Part shown: positions 18,878-26,441 of the stretch, piece by piece
Layout: every line of letters starts with the position of its first letter
Numbering within the stretch: the stretch's first letter is position 1
NCBI GenBank assembly: GCA_016708875.1
Contig: JADJFA010000009.1
Span: forward strand, 62,001 to 126,000
DNA length: 64,000 nucleotides
Reading direction: 5' to 3'
Source: Lewinellaceae bacterium
GTDB lineage: Bacteria; Bacteroidota; Bacteroidia; Chitinophagales; Saprospiraceae
Program-made: the position numbers and the translations under genes
Notes under the pieces: generated by a model
Told to the model about the DNA's origin: nothing
Database searches by the model: none
What the model saw: only the letters and a program-made list of their open reading frames with translations

Positions 18878-21800
18878 ATGAAACAATTGACCCGGCTCGG
18901 CTTTCTGCTTGCCTTAGCGTTCCTCCTTCATAGTTCATCGTTAATAGGGCAGCAAACGTTCCCAACCTCCGCGCCCTCCGATGAGCGCACGGGTTTACAT
19001 GCCTTCACCAACGCGACTATTTATATTGACTACAAAACCCGCATAGAAGGTGCTACGCTCCTTATCAGCGACGGGAAAATAGTAGCCGCCGGTCTCAACG
19101 TGAGCGTTCCTAAAAACGCAGCTACCCACGACTGCACGGGCAAAACCATCTATCCATCTTTTATTGACCTGTACGCCACGGACTTTGGCCTCCCAGTGAC
19201 TCCACGTGTAGAGGGTGGCGGCGGTTTTGGAAGGTCCGCACAACCTTTGTCCAACAAAAAAGGCGCCTACAGCTGGAACCAGGCGCTCCGCCCCGAATAC
19301 AACGCTGCCGCCGAATTCTCCCTTGACCCAAAAGCCGCCGAGGAATGGCGAAAACTGGGCTTTGGCGCCTTGCTCACCCACCGTGCTGATGGTATTTCTC
19401 GCGGCACAGGCGCCCTCGTGATGCCGGGCGATCTGCGCGAACACGAAATGATTTTGGCCGAAAAAGCCAGTCACCACCTCGCGTTTAACAAGGGAACCAG
19501 CACCCAGAGTTATCCCTCCTCGCTCATGGGCATTATCGCCCTCTTGCGCCAAACCCATTTGGATGGCCAATGGTATAAAACAGCGGGGTACAAAGAGGAG
19601 GAAAACCTTTCGCTCGACGCATGGAATGCGGTGCAGGGCCTGCCTCAGATTTTTGAGGCCGGTGACAAACTTGACATCCTTCGAATGGCCCGGATTGGGC
19701 AGGAATTCGGCACTAAATATATCGTCAAGTCTGCAGGAAACGACTACCAGCGCCTGAGCGAAATTGTGCTCACTGGCTATCCGCTCATCGTACCACTCAA
19801 CTTCCCGGAAGGGTACGATGTGCGCGACCCCTACGATGCGCTCAATATCCCGCTCAAAGACCTCAAGCACTGGGAGCTTGCCCCGGCAAACCCCGGCTTT
19901 TTGCAATCTGCAGGCGTGTCTTTTTGCCTGACAACCAATGGATTGAAAGACAAATCCAAATTCTGGGAGAACCTCCGCAAGGCCATCGAATACGGGCTGG
20001 ATGAAGAAACTGCCTTGAAAGCACTGACCTTCAATCCGGCAACATTTGTGGGCGTTTACTCCCTCCCTGTTGGGGAGGGTCGGGGTGGGGCGGTTGGAAG
20101 CCTCGAAACAGGCAAAACCGCCAATTTCATCATCACCAACGGAAGTATTTTCAAGGCAGAAACCAAGATTCAACAGCACTGGGTAAAAGGCCGCGCCTTC
20201 GATGTCGCGCCGGATAAATCCATCCCGAAACGCAGTATGGGAACCTACGATTTGAAAATCGGAAACGATTCCTATTCCCTGGTTATTAAAGGGAAACCAG
20301 AGGCTCCAGAAGCACAAATCATAAAGGCCGACAGTTCAAAAGTCAAAGCGACTTTTACGTACAATCCCAGCGGACTGGTCACGCTCTCTTTCCAGCCCGA
20401 CACCCTGAAAAAAGGATATATCGGGCTTTCCGGTACGGTAGTGAACAACGGGTGGGCAGGGACTGGTACGCTCCAGGACGGGGCCTGGGTCTCTTGGTCG
20501 GCCACCTTCGCCAAAGCTGCCGATCCAGATAGGCCTAAAAAACAAGACCCCATTCCAGTGCCCCCTACCTTGAGCGATGTGCTGTATCCATTTACTGCTT
20601 TCGGTTGGAAGGAAAAACCACGGGCGCAAACTGTTTTGATTCAAAATACAACCGTCTGGACAAGAGAAAGAGAGGCCATTTTGAACAATACCGACGTGCT
20701 GATCACCAACGGAAAAATCCAAAGAATTGGCCGCAATCTTCCCGTTCAAGATAACGCCGTCATCGTCAACGGAGCGGGCAAACACCTCACCGCCGGCATC
20801 ATTGATGAACACTCACACATCGCCGCTACCCGCAACATCAATGAAGGCACCCAGGAGTCTTCCGCTGAGGTACGTGTGGGCGATGTCATTGATTCTGAGG
20901 ATATTGACATCTACCGTCAATTGGCGGGCGGGGTGACAAGCAGCCATATTTTGCACGGCTCGGCCAACCCGATTGGCGGACAAACGCAATTGCTAAAGTT
21001 GCGCTGGGGTTACGCACCAGAGGAATTGAAATTCCAAAACTGGCCGGGTTTTATCAAATTCGCCCTGGGCGAAAACGTGAAACAAAGCAACTGGGGGCGT
21101 GAAGGCGGCAGCCGTTATCCTCAAACCCGAATGGGGGTGGAGCAGGTGTACGTGGATTATTTTGCCCGGGCGCAGGAGTATTCCAAAATTAAAAATTCGG
21201 GCAAAACTTTCCGAAAAGACCTCGAGCTAGAAGCGCTGGCAGAGATTTTGGACTCCAAAAGGTTCATCACCTGCCACTCCTACGTGCAATCTGAAATCAC
21301 CATGCTGATGCGCGTGGCCGAGCAATACAAATTCAAAGTCAACACATTCACGCACATTTTGGAAGGCTATAAAGTGGCAGATAAAATGGCAAAACACGGT
21401 GCGGGCGCTTCCTCGTTTTCCGACTGGTGGGCATACAAATTCGAGGTGTACGATGCCATCCCGTACAACCCCAAAATCATGGCCGACCGGGGAATTGTCG
21501 TGGCCATTAACTCCGATGATGCCGAAATGGCCCGTCGCCTCAATCAGGAAGCCGCCAAATCGGTGATGTATGCAGGTATGAATGAACACGAAGCCTGGAA
21601 AATGGTAACGATCAATCCCGCCAAATTGCTCCACGTGGACGACCGCACCGGCAGCATCAAAGCCGGCAAAGACGCAGACCTTGTCTTGTGGAGCGATCAC
21701 CCGCTTTCGGTCTATGCCAAGGCTGAAAAAACCTGGGTGGACGGTATTCTTTTCTTTGACCGTGAGGAAGATGTGAAACGTCAGGACGAGCTTCAAAAAG

Positions 21801-21916
21801 AGCGTGCCCGCATCATTCAAAAAATCCAGTCAGAAAAAAAAGGCGGAGAAGGCGGCGAAAAACCGAGTCGGCCAAAGCAGCATTATCACTGCGATAGTGA
21901 CGAAGATGAAGGCTAG
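18878..21916 (+). CDS. Exported double amidohydrolase, first half degenerate
   Basis: 1012 residues with a signal peptide (MKQLTRLGFLLALAFLLHSSSLIG/Q). It consists of two amidohydrolase-superfamily units in tandem. In the first (about 30-450) the metal site is lost: the expected DxHxH reads FIDLYATD. In the second (about 585-985) the ligands are intact: DEHSHIA (His 645, 647), CHSY (His 800), FTHILEG (His 826) and NSDD (Asp 880), followed by INPAKLLHVDDRTGSIKAGKDADLVLW. A C-terminal tail of charged residues ends HYHCDSDEDEG. The family hydrolyses amide or related bonds; the substrate is unknown and the cellular site is probably periplasmic. A GEGRGGAVG stretch near residue 400 derives from a repeat (see 20058-20092). 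Confidence 0.9.
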   Translation: MKQLTRLGFLLALAFLLHSSSLIGQQTFPTSAPSDERTGLHAFTNATIYIDYKTRIEGATLLISDGKIVAAGLNVSVPKNAATHDCTGKTIYPSFIDLYATDFGLPVTPRVEGGGGFGRSAQPLSNKKGAYSWNQALRPEYNAAAEFSLDPKAAEEWRKLGFGALLTHRADGISRGTGALVMPGDLREHEMILAEKASHHLAFNKGTSTQSYPSSLMGIIALLRQTHLDGQWYKTAGYKEEENLSLDAWNAVQGLPQIFEAGDKLDILRMARIGQEFGTKYIVKSAGNDYQRLSEIVLTGYPLIVPLNFPEGYDVRDPYDALNIPLKDLKHWELAPANPGFLQSAGVSFCLTTNGLKDKSKFWENLRKAIEYGLDEETALKALTFNPATFVGVYSLPVGEGRGGAVGSLETGKTANFIITNGSIFKAETKIQQHWVKGRAFDVAPDKSIPKRSMGTYDLKIGNDSYSLVIKGKPEAPEAQIIKADSSKVKATFTYNPSGLVTLSFQPDTLKKGYIGLSGTVVNNGWAGTGTLQDGAWVSWSATFAKAADPDRPKKQDPIPVPPTLSDVLYPFTAFGWKEKPRAQTVLIQNTTVWTREREAILNNTDVLITNGKIQRIGRNLPVQDNAVIVNGAGKHLTAGIIDEHSHIAATRNINEGTQESSAEVRVGDVIDSEDIDIYRQLAGGVTSSHILHGSANPIGGQTQLLKLRWGYAPEELKFQNWPGFIKFALGENVKQSNWGREGGSRYPQTRMGVEQVYVDYFARAQEYSKIKNSGKTFRKDLELEALAEILDSKRFITCHSYVQSEITMLMRVAEQYKFKVNTFTHILEGYKVADKMAKHGAGASSFSDWWAYKFEVYDAIPYNPKIMADRGIVVAINSDDAEMARRLNQEAAKSVMYAGMNEHEAWKMVTINPAKLLHVDDRTGSIKAGKDADLVLWSDHPLSVYAKAEKTWVDGILFFDREEDVKRQDELQKERARIIQKIQSEKKGGEGGEKPSRPKQHYHCDSDEDEG
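20058..20092. repeat. Short CCCTCCC/GGGAGGG palindrome inside the amidohydrolase gene
   Basis: CCCTCCC (20061-20067) pairs with GGGAGGG (20073-20079) and the downstream bases are G-rich (TCGGGGTGGGG). It is translated in frame as SLPVGEGRGGAVG, out of character with the surrounding enzyme sequence, between VGVYS and LETGKTANFII. Probably an inserted repeat unit. Confidence 0.6.
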
Positions 21917-22102
21917 GGAATGTCCAATGTCCAACAAGGAATGTCCAATGTCCAACAAGGAATTTCCAATGTCCAAATAGGCGTTGCGCTTAGGATTCGT
22001 TGTCATTAAACACAAAATGGTCAACGTGAGTGACCCAGCCCGAAGCCTACTTGGACATTGGACATTCCCTTGGACATTCCTTGTTGGATATTGGACATTT
22101 AT
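21916..22102. repeat. Inverted array of GGAATGTCCAATGTCCAAC units between convergent genes
   Basis: Two direct copies and a partial third (21916-21978) face reverse-complement copies (22050-22098, TTGGACATTGGACATTCC and relatives). The array can form a long imperfect hairpin between the amidohydrolase and methyltransferase stops. A related unit (TTGGACATTGGACATTTTACCCGCC) recurs at 33717-33740. Confidence 0.8.
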
Positions 22103-23323
22103 AGCGAGAGCACCAGTCCCTTCAAATACGAGCCTTCCGGGTGAAACAAACTCACCGGATGATCTGCACTTTGCGACAGATGATGTAAGACCCTGACTGG
22201 TCGTCCCACTTCCATGGCTGCCGCTGCAACGGTGTGGTAGAACAATTCCCGGTCCACCACCTGCGAACAGGAAAAAGTAAACAAGATACCACCCGGCGCT
22301 ACCCGGCGCATGGCCTCGGCATTGAGGCGTTTGTAGCCTTGCACGGCATTGTGGCGTTTGTCGAGACTTTTCGCGTAGGCGGGCGGGTCAATCACCATGA
22401 CTTCGTAATCGCGTTCCGAGTTTTTCAGGAATTTCAGCACATCATCGGCGAAGCCCTCGTGTTGGCCGGGGTAGGGTGCATTGAGCGCCACATTCTCATT
22501 GCAAAGCGCAATGGCTTTTGGCGAAACATCCACGGAATGAACGAGGCTTGCCCCGGCCTGAAGTGCAAGACAGGAAAATCCGCCGGTGTAGCAAAAAGCA
22601 TTCAGCACGGTTTTGCCCGGCGCGAATTCGGCCAATAATCGGCGGTTATCTCGCTGATCGAGAAAGAAGCCGGTTTTTTGGCCTGTCACCCAATCAACGC
22701 GGAAACGGGCGCCATTTTCTGTACTGATAGCCGAGTTTTCGGGGTTTTCGCTGGCCGACCAGAGGTATCTATTCGCTTGATTTTCAGCGTATTTTGGGCG
22801 GCAGGCTTTCGGCGCTTTTATCGTACACTGCCGTTAATTTTTTACCCAAAACTTTCCGGAGCGCGGAGGCAATTATTTCGCGTTGCCGGTGCATACCGAT
22901 GCTGTGGCATTGCATCACGGCCACGGTTTCATACACATCCACAATGAGGCCCGAAAGTCCGTCGCCCTCGCCGTGGACCAGTCGGTACCCAGGGGCTAGT
23001 GAACTTTCCGAAAGTTCAAAACTTTCGGAAAGTTGTGGTATCGCCAACAACCTCACATTCAGTGCATTCTGCAGTTTCTCTACCCAAAAATTTTCACTTT
23101 CAAGATCGGCTGCGCCGAAACTAAGCAGCCTCACCGCGATGCTTCCGTGGTGAAAATGCCCGACGCCGAGCAAGTTGCCTCGCTTGTCAAAGACCTCCGC
23201 AATGTCGCCGTCTTCGGGTCGGCCTTCCGCGTGTGCAATTGCGCCGGAGAACACCCAGGGATGGAATCGGAGGATGGGGATTTCTTTGCCGGGGCGGAGG
23301 AATACTTTTATGGGTATTGTCAT
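22099..23323 (-). CDS. RlmI-type SAM-dependent rRNA methyltransferase with one frameshift
   Basis: Class I methyltransferase of the RlmI/RlmK family (23S rRNA cytosine-5 methylation in E. coli). Start set at 23323 (MTIPIKVFLRPGKE). The N-terminal PUA-like part reads RFHPWVFSGAI and DKRGNLLGVGHFH; the RNA/linker part has LVHGEGDGLSGLIVDVY. The C-terminal catalytic part has GQKTGFFLDQRDNR, VLNAFCYTGGFS (SAM motif I), SVDVSPKAIALCNENV, VMVIDPPAYAKS (motif IV) and FTFSCSQVV with the conserved Cys. The frame breaks at the T-run 22792-22795 (an extra A on the coding strand); repair gives PPKYAENQANRYLWSASEN. An in-frame palindromic repeat encodes LSESFELSES (23002-23034). Without repair the protein stops before the catalytic domain. 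Confidence 0.87.
23002..23034. repeat. AACTTTCCGAAAGTT palindrome inside the methyltransferase gene
   Basis: Perfect 15-bp arms 23002-23016 and 23020-23034 with a CAA loop. Close relatives lie between genes at 37209-37242 and 40020-40054. Here the repeat is translated in frame (LSESFELSES) in the linker before LAPGYRLVHGEGDG. Confidence 0.85.
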
Positions 23324-23447
23324 TAGAAAAAAGAAGGGCGCAAAATCGGGCTTTTTCCGATGTTTGAGCCAAGAAAACAATTCAATCTTAGAACTTTAAG
23401 AATATCGCAATATCCCAATTTCCCAATATCATTCAATATCCGACCTT

Positions 23448-25031
23448 ATGGCAAAACAAGAAAACACCGACAATCAAGACGCCTCTGCATCGCGTATAGA
23501 AGAGGCTTTAAAACAAGGTTCCTTAGAGCACGGGTTTGAGCGTTTTGATGCGCTTGTGAAGATGTTCCAATCCATGCAGACCAATGTGCTGCAACAAATG
23601 GGGCGATTGAACACCCTGAAACAGGAGCAGAACCTGGGTAAGATTGACGAAAAAATTGCCACCATAGAAGAGAATCAGGTCAGGCATAGTTTCCTGTCGG
23701 AATTGGATGCGTTCAAAAGCCAATTGCCGCTGTACCTGGATATGTCGCGCCCGGAAATACTGTTGCGCGGCACTGACAATCAGATGAATATCATCAAGGA
23801 AGTAATGGCGGCACGGCTTCGCGGCCATTACGAAGTAGAGGATCTGATACGCGAAGGAAACTCCGCCGTGGTGTTTAAATTGAGCGATATTTTTACAAAA
23901 AGAAGGGCGGTGGCGAAGGTGATGAAAGTGCCTGTTTTAACTTCAGAAATCAGGGACGAGATCGGGAAAGTGTCGGAGCTAAAACACCGCAACCTCATCA
24001 AACTCTATGGCGAATCTTTAGACCGCTTCCCGTTTTTTGTCATTTGTGAATTTGTGGACGGCCTCGTGCTTTCGGAAGTACTTGAGGAGGCTGGTCCACG
24101 ACCACCCTCGCAAGCCTTGAACTGGCTTTCCGAACTTTGCGATGTGCTGGATTATCTCGGGCAGAAAAACATTGCCCATTCAAATATCCGACCCTCCAAA
24201 ATTTTTATTGACCGGGAATACCACCCCATGCTTTCTCCCTTCGACATCATCAAGGCGGGTATGGACGACCGCTCGCTGCGCAAATTCCGCGAAGACTGTC
24301 AATACCTCAGTCCGGAACTGCTGATGAGCGACGGGGAAAAACTTGACAAACGTGCCATGAAAGCCTCCGACCAGTTCACCTTGGGATTGGTAGCTTATAA
24401 AATATTGACCGGCAAGGATTTGTTTCACGGAAACTCGATCAAAGAAATCATAGAAAACCGCAATCGGTTTTTAGACCCGAAAAACAAATCATACCGAAAG
24501 TCCTTGCTTTGTGCCATTAAATCACCAGATTTGATTGAATTGGTGGGCACAACACTTCAAGAAAACCCCGCCAACCGATTCAAAGACCTGCATATCCTGG
24601 AAAGTGAATTCAAAGCGTTGAAAAGCAAGTTGAACAAAGAGCAGAGCATCGTACGCAGAAGTTATATCCGGTGCCTGAAGATTGACAATGAGTTGATTAG
24701 AATCTTTTACGATAATTTGCTGGCTAAAATTCCACCTGAATTGAGGGGGCATTTTAAGAATCGGGAGCGTCAGGCCTATATGTTCCAAATGGCGGTTGAC
24801 GCCCTGCTGGAAGAGAACCACGGGGCCGACAAATTGAGCACGCGGGTGTCTGACCAAACCCACAGGCACTTTGATATTGCCACTTTTGAACTCTTTTTGG
24901 ATACTTTTATCTGCACCTTGCGTGAACTTCATCAGGAATATCATTACGAATGGGGAGATGAATTGCAGGCAGCCTGGGACGATGTGAGAAACCAGGCCCT
25001 TGCCGTCATCAAATACGCACTCGCCAAATAA
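23448..25031 (+). CDS. Degenerate protein kinase fused to a C-terminal globin domain
   Basis: 527 residues, no signal peptide. Residues 1-95 are helical and probably coiled-coil. Residues about 126-395 have the protein-kinase layout: a nucleotide-loop remnant (IREGNSAVVFKL), AVAKVMK with a candidate Lys 157, HRNLIKLYG, VICEFVDG, then IAHSNIRPSKIFI where the catalytic HRD Asp is Asn (246) and the metal-binding Asn is Lys, SPFDII instead of DFG, and YLSPELL replacing the APE. This predicts a pseudokinase. Residues about 403-527 resemble a bacterial globin of the flavohaemoglobin type: LIRIFYDNLLAKIPPELRGHF, then THRHFDIATFELF with His 474 at the proximal haem position. The globin assignment rests on motif order and helix pattern and needs a profile search. 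The downstream gene starts 4 bases later, indicating an operon. A haem-based sensor with a non-catalytic kinase module is one reading. Confidence 0.75.
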   Translation: MAKQENTDNQDASASRIEEALKQGSLEHGFERFDALVKMFQSMQTNVLQQMGRLNTLKQEQNLGKIDEKIATIEENQVRHSFLSELDAFKSQLPLYLDMSRPEILLRGTDNQMNIIKEVMAARLRGHYEVEDLIREGNSAVVFKLSDIFTKRRAVAKVMKVPVLTSEIRDEIGKVSELKHRNLIKLYGESLDRFPFFVICEFVDGLVLSEVLEEAGPRPPSQALNWLSELCDVLDYLGQKNIAHSNIRPSKIFIDREYHPMLSPFDIIKAGMDDRSLRKFREDCQYLSPELLMSDGEKLDKRAMKASDQFTLGLVAYKILTGKDLFHGNSIKEIIENRNRFLDPKNKSYRKSLLCAIKSPDLIELVGTTLQENPANRFKDLHILESEFKALKSKLNKEQSIVRRSYIRCLKIDNELIRIFYDNLLAKIPPELRGHFKNRERQAYMFQMAVDALLEENHGADKLSTRVSDQTHRHFDIATFELFLDTFICTLRELHQEYHYEWGDELQAAWDDVRNQALAVIKYALAK

Positions 25032-25035
25032 AGCC

Positions 25036-25380
25036 ATGTCAAAAGCCTCCCGCATCGCATTTCATGTTTACCTCATGCTTACCTTGTTTGGCATGTCGGT
25101 TGGAGTGCTGTATTTTCTGTTAATGCGCAACGATTTTTTGACGCAAAACCCTGACATTGAGCCGTATTTCAAGTTATATGTTGCTTCTGCGGTGTTGACA
25201 GTTGTGGGCGCTGCAGCATTATTGAAAGGTCTTCGTTGGGGCTTTTGGGCAATGTTGGTCGGGCTAGCGGCGGCCTTTGGTATCGAGATCATGTCGGGAT
25301 TCCCTTGGGAAAGAATCATCAGAATCCCCCTTGCTGCCCTGGTGCTGTACCTTTTAATGCGTTGGAACAGAATGATTTAA
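25036..25380 (+). CDS. Small four-helix membrane protein, unknown
   Basis: 114 residues from ATG 25036, four bases after the kinase-globin stop, so almost certainly co-transcribed. Four hydrophobic segments are visible: YLMLTLFGMSVGVLYFLL, YVASAVLTVVGAAALL, FWAMLVGLAAAFGIEIM and IPLAALVLYLLM, with short charged loops (GLRWG, FPWERIIR). I do not recognise a family. Its position suggests it may tether or receive signals from the cytoplasmic pseudokinase-globin. Confidence 0.72.
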   Translation: MSKASRIAFHVYLMLTLFGMSVGVLYFLLMRNDFLTQNPDIEPYFKLYVASAVLTVVGAAALLKGLRWGFWAMLVGLAAAFGIEIMSGFPWERIIRIPLAALVLYLLMRWNRMI

Positions 25381-25396
25381 ACCATATTTTTCGAAG

Positions 25397-25445
25397 GTGT
25401 GGCACACCTTTTCAAACCTAATTTTGGTGTGCCACACTTTATTTT
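25397..25445 (+). terminator. Hairpin between the membrane-protein gene and subtilase gene
   Basis: 12-bp perfect arms 25397-25408 and 25426-25437, followed by TTTATTTTTC. Good intrinsic terminator form, which may split the four-gene cluster into two transcripts. Confidence 0.7.
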
Positions 25446-25466
25446 TCATCCAAACCAAAACGAATT

Positions 25467-26429
25467 ATGCCAATCTCTTTTGACTGGTCGGAAACAATCT
25501 CCAGCTTACCCTCAAAACCTATTCCGGCTGACTGGCTTGCCACAAAGGGCAAGGGAGTAAAAGTCGCATTCATTGACACAGGAGTCAACCTCGGCCTCCC
25601 TTCGCTCACACACCTCGGTATTGGAGGGCGCAAATTTTTCACGGGTGCGCCCGGCTTTTCTGTAACCAAATTGGTGGGACAGGACTTAGTGGGCGAGGCA
25701 TTTGGGGGCACAGGGCCTGGGCACGGCACGCGCTATGCCTCACTGTTGGCCGGAAAATCGCCGGATTCCTCCACGGACGAAATGGAATTGGTGAACGGAA
25801 TTGCACCAGCTGCCGACTGGTACATCATAAAAGCCCGTAACCCGAACGACAGAAAAACGACCATCCGAAACCTGCTGGATGCACTCGAACTTTCGGCTAA
25901 TTTAGGCATCGAAATCGCCATCACAGGACAGTGCATTTCTGCCTCCGAAATGCCGTTCGAGGGTCTGAATAATGCGGCATTGGATCGTGTTTTTGGCTTG
26001 CCAGGGGTAAAGAAAATGTTTGTTTTCGCTCCTTTGAAAAACCTGGAACCGACGGATACCTGGGACCTCATTACTTCGGAAAACATCCCAAGCCGCCGAC
26101 CGGAAATTTTCAATGTGGCCAAACTTCCCGACAATTTTGGCCCGGTGGCCGATGTCATTCAAAACCAGCCCATTCCTTTTTTACTCTCGGGTTTTCAGGG
26201 CAAGGTGCTTTCCAAAACAGGTGATGCGATTGATTTGGCGTTTTCAAACTCCGGTGCTGTGGCTGTTATGGGGGGAATCGCGGTGCTTGCTTTGAGTTTT
26301 TTCAAAAGCCAAAATGGGGGCGCCCTTCCAAATCGCGATGGAATGCTGCAACTGTTGGGCAATAATTGCCAATCGCTCAACAATGCTTCTTCCAATTTTG
26401 CCCAGCCTGCTATTTTCAAAAACTTTTAG
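25467..26429 (+). CDS. Divergent subtilase-like (S8) protein without signal peptide
   Basis: 320 residues. GKGVKVAFIDTGVN matches the catalytic-Asp block and GPGHGTRYASLLAG the catalytic-His block of subtilisin-like peptidases. The Ser block is altered: FSNSGAVAVMGGIAVLA in place of GTSMAxPxVAG, though a Ser is retained in register. The oxyanion Asn segment is not clear (IAITGQCIS). No signal peptide, so probably cytoplasmic. The next gene starts 12 bases after the stop, so the two are likely co-transcribed. It could be a weakly active or inactive protease, or a regulatory self-cleaving protein; only the fold call is reasonably firm. Confidence 0.75.
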   Translation: MPISFDWSETISSLPSKPIPADWLATKGKGVKVAFIDTGVNLGLPSLTHLGIGGRKFFTGAPGFSVTKLVGQDLVGEAFGGTGPGHGTRYASLLAGKSPDSSTDEMELVNGIAPAADWYIIKARNPNDRKTTIRNLLDALELSANLGIEIAITGQCISASEMPFEGLNNAALDRVFGLPGVKKMFVFAPLKNLEPTDTWDLITSENIPSRRPEIFNVAKLPDNFGPVADVIQNQPIPFLLSGFQGKVLSKTGDAIDLAFSNSGAVAVMGGIAVLALSFFKSQNGGALPNRDGMLQLLGNNCQSLNNASSNFAQPAIFKNF

Positions 26430-26441
26430 CCCTGACTAAAT

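Noticed and set aside
18995..20317. Minus-strand ORF of 440 codons
   Set aside because: Fully antisense to the double amidohydrolase, which has a signal peptide and conserved motifs; no recognisable domain in the antisense frame.
23448..25031. Active Ser/Thr kinase
   Set aside because: The HRD Asp is Asn, the metal-binding Asn is Lys and DFG is absent, so an active-kinase label is not supported.
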